From Neonectria sp. B-13 (taxonomy: Eukaryota > Ascomycota > Sordariomycetes > Hypocreales > Nectriaceae): DNA of 64,000 nt. Under the pieces are notes generated by a model. It did no database searches. It was not told where the DNA came from and worked only from the letters and a program-made list of their open reading frames with translations. This document shows, piece after piece, positions 50,701 through 53,372 of this stretch. The DNA is taken from NCBI GenBank assembly GCA_002682825.1, contig NOKP01000019.1:620001-684000 (forward strand). Reading direction: 5' to 3'. Position numbers and translations under genes: made by a program. The first letter of the stretch is position 1, and every line of letters begins with the position of its first letter.

Positions 50701-51976
50701 CACCGTTGCAGGCGTGTCCCGAGCGAGCATCATGGACGTGCTCCCAACAACGGACTTCCAGGCCCAGGCCATCGAGGGAAGCCTCCTCGAGTCGCGATGG
50801 ATGCTCAACTATTTCCACCTGGATGGTGAAGGCCCGCTTGACATTGGCCTGCTGCGAGAGAGCATCAACAACGTCGTGGCATCGTACGACGTGTTGCGCA
50901 CCGTCTTTGTCCCCCATCAGAAAACATACTTGCAGGTTGTCCTCCGCCAAGTCCAACCCGAGCTGACTGTCTACGACGTGGGCCATGTCGAGCAATTTAC
51001 CTCGACGCTTGAACTCAACCATCGGCACGAGGCTCCGCGCCCGGAGCAGCCCTCCCTCCGCTTCATCGTGGCGCGACAAAGGTCGTCGGCACGACACAGG
51101 ATTTTCCTGAGAATCTCCCACGCGCAGTATGACGGTGTCTGCTTCCCAGCTATCCTTCAAGCACTGAAGACTTGCTACGAGGGAGAACCTATCCTTCCCA
51201 CACCTTCGTATGCAACTTACATCCGCGGCGCGCTGGGCAAGATTACTCTGGAGCATTACGCGTACTGGAAAGGCCTCCTCAAGGATTCCACTCCGACGGA
51301 TGTCATCCACCGAGAGCGTACTTCGCTACACACGGTTCCTACTCAAGTCTTGAAACAGGTGATACCTACACGCTCGCTCGCGTCTTTCAATATCACCACG
51401 GCTACGGTCGTCAAGGCCGCCTGGTCGATTGTGCTGGCAAAGGCCACGGGCAAGACCGACGTTGTCTTCGGCCACCTCATCAGCGGACGCAATGTCGGTA
51501 GCGTGCCGGGCATTGAGTCCATTGTCGGCCCTTGCCTGAACGTGGTTCCTGTACGCGTCTGTCACCAACCATCTTGGACCGTGCTACATCTCCTCCAGCA
51601 CATCCAGAATCAGCAGGTGGACAACATGCCATATGAATCACTCGGCTTCAAGGAGATTATTGACAAGTGCACCGACTGGAATGATGATGGATCAAACGGC
51701 TTTTCCACTGTGGTGCAGCACCAAAGCATGTCTCAGACGGGTAGTCTGACGATTGGGGGGAACACGTATGAAGTCGGGGCGATGGCCTCGCAGGAAGACA
51801 CTGCTGATTTCAGCGTCGTCACCACGCCGCAAGACGCGAACAACACCGAGGTCTGCTTGCTTTATGCTCGGGACGGAGCCATAGACACGGCCTTTGCAGA
51901 GCAGATCTTTGACTCGCTCTGCAACACCATCATGGCGTTCTCCGAGGACCCTACCGCTTGTGTCATACAACCCTAG
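29045..51976 (+). CDS. Giant nonribosomal peptide synthetase, six-module, alternating epimerising modules
   Basis: One intronless frame of 7643 residues starts at the ATG at 29045 (context AACCATGG). A TTG-initiated extension to 29027 is not needed. Domain order: truncated C; A1-T1-E1; C1-A2-T2; C2-A3-T3-E3; C3-A4-T4; C4-A5-T5-E5; C5-T6; terminal C6. Key motifs: phosphopantetheine sites (G-G-D-S) near residues 817, 2353, 3440, 4986, 6079 and 7128; E motifs HHLVIDLVSW, HHLVIDVVSW and HHLVVDIVSW, each followed by EGHGREPWD; C motifs SHVIMDG, HHALYDG, SHAIADG, HHALYDA, NHAVTDG and SHAQYDG. No thioesterase or reductase follows, so the final C domain should release, probably by cyclisation, as in other fungal NRPSs. 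Expected product: a hexapeptide with D residues at 1, 3 and 5. The layout fits, from memory, the NPS4/AbNPS2/Fusarium NRPS4 group linked to surface hydrophobicity and fusahexin. That assignment is unsearched. Confidence 0.95.
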   Translation: MAPPPGSVHVASRSLQDLEPCIFPAFDVGEENQSEFLSFHGRLGHIVDGDLSQTCSVLCAAWGVLLACFTGLESVCFGFDSEHNNCESLGRTDGVTRTAQLHIPAEQNVQSILAESFSGLLLLPESNANTLFNTTLSIRSLARRLSNDGDHNQTNREESASWCKIRLSVDPVTLDTVFSWDPSFMTREQAENVSNTYDKIVSEMMSHPETLISDLNCFSTQNEQQVLGWNSTQKNNVQKCIHQVISEQGASRPEAESICAWDGSFSYAQLLSLSDRLACRLQASGVGPEVFVPICFDKSKWTVVAMLAVLKAGGIFVPLDPTHPLPRLQALTHKVGAKTILCSRHHLGMLETAATELIPVDDQLFTELAEHGSEVDCGSWSNGAYMIFTSGTTGEPKGALIQHGALLSSALAHGPAMMMDSNTRSLQFAASTFDVSITEILTCLILGGCVCIPSEDARLNAIEEAITQLRANWALLTPTFVKFINPANVPCLKTLVTGGEAMTQAIIRSWSHINLINCYGPAETSVVSHVHRGMREGKNPLNIGHQVGIHSWVVDRYNHDRLMPVGAVGELVIEGHTLAREYYKEPEKTSDAFIVDPEWTRSQPRENGPRRMYKTGDLVKYNHDGTFHIAGRKDSQIKFHGQRIELGEIEHHLNVSPSIKHGMIVLPKEGFCKGRLLAMIQLSDALNQDLVPKGQPYKLVDGQLEDTARVKVAEAKQLLTERLPPYMVPSMWLAVEFIPRLQSGKLDRKQTAKWVDDMSEALYRQLNPITATGSSEDMTFASKTELELHKIWSHVLNLNVDQLGLRQSFLSVGGDSISAMQVMSECRKRGLGLAVSHIITCKSISALALHVKDIETPLFHQEILEQPFELSPIQKLYFSRPNHSQGHYNQSFLLRTSQRILQSDMRKAIETIIRRHSMLRARFSQDADGEWQQRVTNEVTSSYRLRTLTLASSEEIDHSLVDSQTCLNETDGPMFAADLIDLKGEEELLFVVAHHLVIDLVSWRIILQELEELLLRPELVSDTDRPLPFQTWCKTQLEHAEAQTPEQVLPVHGIPDGNAEYWGMDKTPNVYGQMACEGFEIGSAQTSLLLSKCHEALRTEIPDVLLAAMIFSFAQTFTDRPIPAVFAEGHGREPWDAAIDLSNVVGWFTTIYPVFAGSTAESSLFDTAKLVKDGRRKVPDSGRPYFASRWLTQAGKDAFARHWPLEITFNYLGQYQQLEREGALFTPARDIAGEVRGATDGADVGPLTTCISLFEVSAVILKGSLRFSFVFNQNMNHQPKIRQWIASCQQSLGVLVEELSARAPEPTLSDFPLLSLTYDRLELMTEEKLPQAGVTSMDLVEDAYPCSPMQSGLLVSTTKNSAFYAAYTLHEVKSRNNLPVDVTKLANAWKRIIEYHPMLRTIFVESVAQQDSLYDQVVLKEVDFPLVQSERDTEEDAITALSAPPLHQKDNAQLLHHFEICTSKSGKVFCRLDISHVIMDGTSLSIVFRDLALAYEGRLGSGEAPLYRNYIKHLQDQAIQPGIDYWSSYLSGIEPCHFPVLDDGNAVESKDLRHVRVKFEELPELQSLCDDRGVTIVNAIYAAWALTLGLYTASEEVCFGYLTSARDSPIQGIRDVVGPVINMVVCRVNVGVSTTLGDMMTLVQKDYLDSLEYRHIPLAEVQHALQLSNTALFNTALSYRKLPPTEQNPPDLVFEECRPTYDPDEYNVSVNIEAGEADMAIDLMYWSDTLSDGQAANVASTFTKALSNVLHHCNQPIAQLEHLGTRHCQQLGQWNQQMPEAIESCVHDLFKQQAISRPDAPAIASWDMDFTYAELDLASTKLAHHISSLGVGLEVLVLVCFDKSAFAIVAMLAILKAGGACVPLDPAHPDAALRLRSEDTGASIALVAPSMVPRFSNMVKQTVAVDADLLQNIVVPQDLSLPQVIPHNACFVIYTSGSTGRPKGVVLEHRGIATNAEYSGAKLGYEQDSRVLQFASYTFDNSLAEIFTTLTRGGCVCVPSDHERLNDLAGAINRLQVTFADITPTVACFLQPTDVPTLKTLALGGEAVTSKCVDIWRDFVSLRCCYGPSECSVNSTYSGDIAQPGKATNIGRAIGSLAWVVDAADHNSLVPIGCAGELLIDGPIVSRGYLNLPEKMAQSFITPPAWLQGISQGGSPDRRLYKTGDLVRYDSDGTLMYLGRKDTQVKLNGQRIELGEIEHHIEQNLSEGSQSAVELIVSGGKKSLACFVCADADGSVPDSSDESSILDMYDSFRALAKDLEVTLSTKIPAYMIPSVWLPISKMPLTSSGKLNRRGLRLQAQAVPASRMASYKLATTSGRAPSSGIEKKLADMWAHVLNIDAASIGVDDHFFKLGGDSIGAMRLVTLARQSDMHLTVASIFQKPSLLDMAHAALPMSKTAVTVVQPFSLLSNAPSLDVFKREVAAFARINAQAIQDIYPCTAIQEGLMALSNKEPGAYVAQLVYRLPDDIDILRFKKAWHLVVKAEPTLRTRIVHTEDVGFVQVVVADDAPEWSSVASLSDLEESRRQLPLHNGGRLTNHTVVGDGSTGVLFVWTIHHALYDGWCLPVILDKVKQCYQEDIGPSQLSGPSYANFIRYLTGLDSEQADEFWQSRLSNMSAQHFPRLPNPDYQASASSLMIHKAELNRPSGSEITAATRIRAAWALTVAAYSAANDVVFWETVTGRDAPVPGIEEMVGATLATVPTRMVLEPSQTVAEFLGTVQAESAEARAHQYVGIHRIKRLNSDTAMACGAQNLIAINNGSRESADSFWDEQTNEMAGTNFYSYPLMLSCHIGDAELETVVHFDQGVISEPQMQRVMDQFAFMLDSVSSSELSDEKLGDLAMLSLRDRETLQDMNGAIPSPVNRLVHDVIKARGAAQAQDKLAVCAWDNNLTYAELDHLSTQLACILVDNGIGGNSIVPFCMEKSSLVVVSILAILKSGAAFVPLDPAHPDARINGILADVEATVVLCSPQYAERVESLGPKAIPVSRAFINGISPREQPAPSLSISSPAYVIFTSGTTGKPKGTIVDHSAFCTGATAHGSAMGMTESSRVLQFASHTFDASIMEILTTLIHGGTVCVPSDEERINDVAGAINRMDVNWTLLTPSVAQLIQPSLVPGLKTLVLGGEAMSSAHISSWGSSVQLMNAYGPSETAVVAAVNTAVTFASGPSNIGRAVGGLCWVTDATNHDRLVPIGAVGELVVEGPILAQGYLKNPQKTAESFITNPRWCSQFSDAAANTERRMYKTGDLVKLAEDGTIVFQGRKDNQVKVNGQRLELSEVEHHLGADPAVQYGLAAIPSSGPCKKRLVAVLSLQSLAGIKRETTNGEMQLVGKHASSSHLTGIRERMAGYLAAYMIPSTWIVVDHIRLLPSGKLDRRNVVNWVEEMTAEHHQLVLDAQEQASALDREASEVEVKLRAAWAKVLNLKVDKVPFKQSFLHLGGDSISAMQLMAVCRSSNMAVTVGQIMQSKSIVELASHATAVEEVVYDQEQENTPFDLSPIQKVYFECMGAESTHFNQSMLLGTTRTITPQELSTALETIIETHSMLRARFSEENGSWSQRITNNIAGSYALRSHTSVDQSRLSALIEESQKSLNIVQGPLCAADIFEMEGNGTQIVAFVAHHLVIDVVSWNIILQDLEGLLSSAAYSPAKPLSFQTWNSMQHEQAQKATLEQVFHDVQIPQHDLSYWGMQGVPNLHGDSITETFEMATNDSLLLLGPCHDAFQTDVVDVLLASLLASFHKTFSDRPSVPSIFNEGHGREPWDDKLDLSRTVGWFTTLCPVYLPESLPAEADILDIVRWVKDFRRKVPGKGRPYFAHSLLSQEGQTHTQEWPVEIAFNFLGQTQQAESGESVFKSLGGSMLDSVNSETDIGATVPRLALFEISASFTGNSLSFSFSFNRHMDRQRSIRNWIEACSTSISQAVQRLSQAKPEPTTADLSLLPLTFRGLSQIEEKLSEVGIASLNDLEAAYPCSPVQQGILFTQIRNPEYYAYSITFTVNCAQPGDAVDMQRLGDAWQNVVRHHSSLRTVFLDSLLHEGAMDQVVLKKHVANIAILECTDDELAQRLGTHSSLGLPANQPPHRLSIFKTPEGTVICVLEMSHAIADGTSMPILFRDLALAYEGTLAASSLSVYRDYVAHLQESRSSKTVNYWKNYLTGTETCCLPTLTDGAAEPKVLRALDQEISRARDLQAFCTERGVTLSNVLQLAWALVLQAYTGLDDVCFGYLVAGRDIPVRDIDEAVGVFINMLVCRVHINPSTSLGDVLETVQADLVGAMQHKQVSLADVQHEMGTSNAPLFNTAYSFQRRSVSKSMATGPISFDVSDAQDPSEYDMTVNVEVWDSSAELQLCYWTDKISDSQAKNIASTFDQVVSSIVAYDSATPIGELNFLSEYCSQQLASWNDAEPEFLETCVHHVFEHNAEQRPDETPAVQAWDASFTYLELDAMASRLAQHLVSLGVKPETYVPLCFEKSAWTVVAMMAVLKAGGAFVPLDPTHPPERINFLIRSVDSKLILCSSSLTQKFGSLGIQTFAVSQESVSQLPDTAGSLQVQVAPNNPAYIIFTSGTTGLPKGTIIEHSAFTTGGTAHAKAIKMTSASRVLQFASHTFDASIMEILSTLLVGGCICIPSDQERMNDLAAAITKLNVNWTLLTPSVANVLKPGIVPTLKVLVTGGEAMSKDHITKWANNAALVNAYGPSETSVIAATSTKVDDDGTVLNREPATIGHAVGSRCWIVDPRNHNRLMPIGSIGELVVEGPIVARGYLGNEAKTRDAFIKHPAWRTSMQLAGDRIDRMYKTGDLVAYNSDGSFNYMARKDTQIKLNGQRIELGEIEHHVKSNLPADVQSVVDLVIPQTKTSTKALAVFFTSEEKVEDAELGEINDILLPMSSASSKLGQSLKTALRGALPSYMVPTIYIPVVKMPWTLAGKLDRQRLKAIVQSIPPQQMAAYKLAGASQKRVPTTSMQRKLQKVWGKVLNLGSDAISRDDSFFRLGGDSVGAMKLVAAARMEDVVLTVMNVFKHPKLSDMATSCGLSNDARVTVVKSLSLLRDVASPSLLLDELAERCGIRSSQIQDVYPCSSLQEGLVTSSMQQPGAYVAKNVFELPGSVDLDRFKLAWQKTVDQVDILRSRIVNAQSLKSYQVVLQPQEIEWDDHSSLKSANDNTKPVPKQNGGALARYTIVNSADAGSRYFVWTVHHALYDAWSMPSVLKLVSQFYYGDGVDSLTPIVPFANFIKYLEDVDVQASDEFWKARLQGASVPHFPPVTSTSDAESSGASLKHTIQYSRGSLDMDITIPTVVRAAWALVMGSQTGSDDVVFGETLSGRDIALDNVGDILGPTLTTVPSRIRIDWDATVSHFLKTLHEQAAEVIPYQHAGLQNIKRLGDAMAVACDFKNLLVIQSAEETTSQQEFLQPLEDELEQQSFFTYPLVVECAIEAHNIVLTMHHDEAVMTSWQVKRVAHQFDALVEQLISMSREPTRKVAELQLCSQEDVRIIKEWNHFTFKYVEESIPSLFWQSASTQPHATAIRAWDGQLSYDAVRQHAIRLAKFLVQKGVRAETLVPCCMDKSLWTSVSMLAVTLAGGALVPLDPAHPPARHAEIVRDCKSRLALCSPQYQDRFNGLVESVVLVNSDLFTATLPREDVASQDLPSVASRDAAFVIYTSGSTGKPKGVVIDHGSFCASSKAFMKRMNLTRTSSVFHFTSYAFDIAMGETFGTWINGACLCVPSEEMRTGDLPGAMNTLGATWAFLTPSVANIQDASSFKTLQTLVCGGEALTPETIGTWADKVELINGYGPAECTIFAVANADVSVGKLHTNIGRAMDGGHTWVVDARDHNRLVPLGCVGELLISGPILARGYLNDGEKTAESFIENPAWMHLFASEKHQQPMRLYKTGDLVKYCPDGTLTYMGRKDHQVKLHGQRMELGEIEARLESDQRICHALVNLPASGICKGRLVAIVSLANLMSDESCIASSSLVPVSTSIMEAARAQISAIQGHLSENLPPYMVPSVWLVVEAIPLLLSGKLDRASAQTWLANMDADTYKIAVGSEGSEDIVEPNTSVGRQLRRIWSSVLNIAEDETPINRSFISLGGDSITAIQTMTRCRDQSIRLSMQEIMRGKSITELATLIETEGRQSQNDVPEYEEQVNRAFELSPIQQLFFNNSFNKDHGDRFNQSQLLSVKSPVDVSRFEHAVHALVQRHSMLRSRFNRSPDGQWTQQIASDVEASYSFRFHKLAARSDMISFIAASQKSIDISGPVFVVDLFEQPDGSQVVSLIAHHLVVDIVSWINIIQDLEAFLTTASPKSSKPFSFQAWNAAQTEHAKSLEKHGEGLLSFPVQPADLYFWGMSNTTNAYGDVTRKSFVVSDADIVSLVLGDSHTALKTEPLDLFVSALLQSFGHTFGERELPTLFNEGHGREPWDHTIDLSQTVGWFTSLCPVHLSLDNLNLDDTIDSVRRVKDVRRSVPSNGRPYFAHRYLTESGKRDLGNHEPMEVLLNYLGRTQQTSQSDSLLGSVDFPMTEEEMNMISDVAPETRRLALFEISISILDEGISFTFMYNKHMLHQNRIDKWVSNCEEVLIDAARKLSEAPYTPTLSDFPLMPFGYTGLHELVTKSLPAVHVRFDEVEDMYPCSPMQTGMLLSQLLDPSQYLFHTVLEVTPSGFTVDAQKLSQACAQVIDRHPALRTVFVDSVYRGGTFDQVVLKPRDTRISVIKCREIEVMAKLNAKSLEKTNKGSGPMLPYQITICQTPQGKVFMKLEMNHAVTDGASISVIMRDITNAYTNSLPSTEAPSYKEYIKYISNQSVDSSLNFWTSYLSGAQSTSFPTINPDSTGGRSLGSVAVDFGRFAHLHSLSSESGVTFSNIILAAWALMLRSYTKSEDVCFGYLASGRDARIDGIDEIVGPFINMLVFRFQFAPGMLLKRLFLDAQEDYLANLPHQHFSLARVSHVLGRKKRGFFNTAVSIQNAGSPSGSDPKALTYESVEAFDPSEYAVTLNVNTTRGDEGIVFRYWTDVLSDSQAEDLALTMSDLLGDFIDHSEEALSHLRLFQGSQLLTNGYTHTHEVDYWTSQHDDVNCKAIINSSASSKSSTDLGALLFSPPNRSSPFPRGRDQLHHKLSALWRETLDLGDVTVSYEDSFFELGGDSIVAMSMVGNAREMEIPLTVADIFKNPTFGPMLECLLERSDKDYETASSDDKTYFSSSKKEAASVDEEVYEPFSMLGQADAEQFVRDHVCTVAGVSRASIMDVLPTTDFQAQAIEGSLLESRWMLNYFHLDGEGPLDIGLLRESINNVVASYDVLRTVFVPHQKTYLQVVLRQVQPELTVYDVGHVEQFTSTLELNHRHEAPRPEQPSLRFIVARQRSSARHRIFLRISHAQYDGVCFPAILQALKTCYEGEPILPTPSYATYIRGALGKITLEHYAYWKGLLKDSTPTDVIHRERTSLHTVPTQVLKQVIPTRSLASFNITTATVVKAAWSIVLAKATGKTDVVFGHLISGRNVGSVPGIESIVGPCLNVVPVRVCHQPSWTVLHLLQHIQNQQVDNMPYESLGFKEIIDKCTDWNDDGSNGFSTVVQHQSMSQTGSLTIGGNTYEVGAMASQEDTADFSVVTTPQDANNTEVCLLYARDGAIDTAFAEQIFDSLCNTIMAFSEDPTACVIQP
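29745..32940 (+). other. NRPS module 1: A-T-E (D residue)
   Basis: The A domain has TSGTTGEPKG, FDVSITEI, CYGPAET, YKTGDLV and SGKLDRK. The ten-residue pocket code read by eye is D-V-T-L-V-G-C-V-V-K. The T site is VGGDSISAMQ. The E domain has HHLVIDLVSW and EGHGREPWD. If the protein is orthologous to fusahexin synthetase, this position would be D-allo-Thr, but the code alone does not prove it. Confidence 0.85.
33050..36190 (+). other. NRPS module 2: C-A-T (L residue)
   Basis: The C domain follows an E domain (YPCSPMQSG, SHVIMDG) and so should accept a D-configured donor. The A domain has TSGSTGRPKG, FDNSLAEI, CYGPSEC and YKTGDLV. The pocket code by eye is D-N-A-D-A-G-C-V-N-K, the only one with Asp at position 278 and Asn at 331. 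The T site is LGGDSIGAM. Confidence 0.85.
36330..40830 (+). other. NRPS module 3: C-A-T-E (D residue)
   Basis: The C domain follows a T domain (YPCTAIQEG, HHALYDG). The A domain has TSGTTGKPKG, FDASIMEI, AYGPSET and YKTGDLV. The pocket code is D-A-M-L-V-G-A-V-V-K. The T site is LGGDSISAMQ. The E domain has HHLVIDVVSW and EGHGREPWD. Confidence 0.85.
40920..44090 (+). other. NRPS module 4: C-A-T (L residue)
   Basis: The C domain has YPCSPVQQG and SHAIADG. The A domain has TSGTTGLPKG, FDASIMEI, AYGPSET and YKTGDLV. The pocket code is D-A-M-L-V-G-A-V-I-K, one conservative change from module 3, so the two modules very likely use the same amino acid. The T site is LGGDSVGAM. Confidence 0.85.
44220..48790 (+). 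other. NRPS module 5: C-A-T-E (D residue)
   Basis: The C domain has YPCSSLQEG and HHALYDA, with Ala for the usual Gly after Asp. The A domain has TSGSTGKPKG, FDIAMGET, GYGPAEC and YKTGDLV. The pocket code is D-I-G-F-V-G-G-I-F-K. The T site is LGGDSITAIQ. The E domain has HHLVVDIVSW and EGHGREPWD. Confidence 0.85.
48870..51976 (+). other. NRPS module 6 without A domain, plus terminal C: C-T-C
   Basis: The C domain has YPCSPMQTG and NHAVTDG. It runs after a short linker directly into a T domain (LGGDSIVAM) without an A domain. The T domain must be charged by an A domain elsewhere, most simply one from the same protein. The last C domain (SHAQYDG) is closest in style to the C domains of modules 3 and 5 and is the expected release/cyclisation domain. 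Confidence 0.85.
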
Positions 51977-53372
51977 TTTCTTAGATACATTTCATTAGAT
52001 AGGATATACTTTAATTATTTTATTGCAGGATTCGTGCAATCAGTGTCGACCGAGTGAGGCCATGTGTCCGAGGTAGCTCAAGAGTAAACGCTAATGGAGT
52101 GGTAGCAGTCCGGCTCATCCTCGCGTGCCTTGCTCCCGCCTTTGCCAACCAGGTTCCAGATCTTCTCCCTTGGGATTTGGTCCGGTCGTATCCCGCTTTT
52201 CGCCGTTGCCCCAGCCTCCCAGCGACTTCTATTTCCAGATCTCAAAGGTTTCTTCGGTCGACCCTGCGGCGGGTTAGATATGTGCCGTCGGAAGAAAACG
52301 AGACGTCATTGACAGTTTGATAATGGTAAGCCAGCACTGCCGGCGTCTTGCCCGTTTTGACATCCCAAATCCGCGCTGCTGCATCGTTGGAGCCCAACGC
52401 AAAGGGGTTAATTCGTGGGAGTGTTATAGTTGGCTCTGTTTCTGCGCCTGGGGTCCTGTCGCTCACTGGAGCTAGACCGCCTTAGCAGCTTCCTTAGCTT
52501 GTTAGAACCATGCAGGCCACAGACTCGTAGTATGGCTGTGATGCTACCCTGGATCCCATACATGGACATGCAAAGTCAAGTGCTAGAGATGTTCGAATTC
52601 GCAACAATCCACCTTTTGTCAACTACTATAGCAATATAAGAATTAGTCTATAATGCGGCAGTCTATCTTGTAGTGTCTGGCTTCCAGGGTAAATGCGATG
52701 ACGAAAAAGTATGCACAAATGACTGGTTGCTGGTCTTGTTAGCCCTCATTTATGGTGAGACTTTGCAAATCAGTCTCCACAGCTCTCATACTACAGTACC
52801 AAGATTTGCTCTGGAACCAACCAGATCCATTGGGACTCTGATTGAAATTGGTGGCGGTCGTCGTTCCCGTCTGGCAGAGGTTGGTTGACTTATGTATTTC
52901 GGGATACAAGGAGTTTAAGTATCGTTAGTTTGTGAAGGCGACGAAGTATTCAAGCTAGCTTAGTTCAGGACAATCTAGTAAGTAAATAGAAGCCCATCCC
53001 CTACAATGCAGTTCTTGTCGCATCACAAACAAGTGACGTGAGAGAGGCATGTGGGACACGGAACTAAGATTGCAGTATGTCTGTATACATGCGATGTTTG
53101 GACCATGCGATATTAGAGCAGTGATGGATGGGCTTGCAGCGACGAATTGCTCACTCAGTACCTATGGCTACTATGGGCTAGTCCATGTTCTGGACTCGAC
53201 GGTACATAGTACAGCTGGCTGCTTATGTGAACATCTGACAAATCGGGGTCTGGCTCATGGACCCACTAAAATCAGTGTGGTAATTGCGAATTCGGAGAAT
53301 CTTAAAGCCGGCAATACTGTTGACATCATCCCATCAGTTTCCATTGAAATTCACTTCCAGCCTATCCGTCTC
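51977..53372. other. Spacer between NRPS and HMT1-like gene
   Basis: It holds a WD40 relic (52275-52409, -) and otherwise only short ORFs. It should contain the NRPS 3' end and the promoter of the half transporter. Confidence 0.5.
52275..52409 (-). pseudogene. WD40-repeat relic
   Basis: The minus-strand translation reads NPFALGSNDAAARIWDVKTG followed by a second blade start (VNDVSFSSDGTYL), a clear WD40 signature. The frame is then lost. In another frame the next codons read ETFEIWK and a stop, as a decayed next repeat would. It is an isolated fragment with no start and no room for a full propeller. It is probably debris of a WD40 gene, perhaps of the fungal NLR type, though that is a guess. 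Confidence 0.6.

Noticed and set aside
48870..51976. Siderophore synthetase reading of the C-T-C end
   Set aside because: Siderophore NRPSs share T-C endings but lack E domains; three E domains and no ornithine-modifying gene nearby argue against it.
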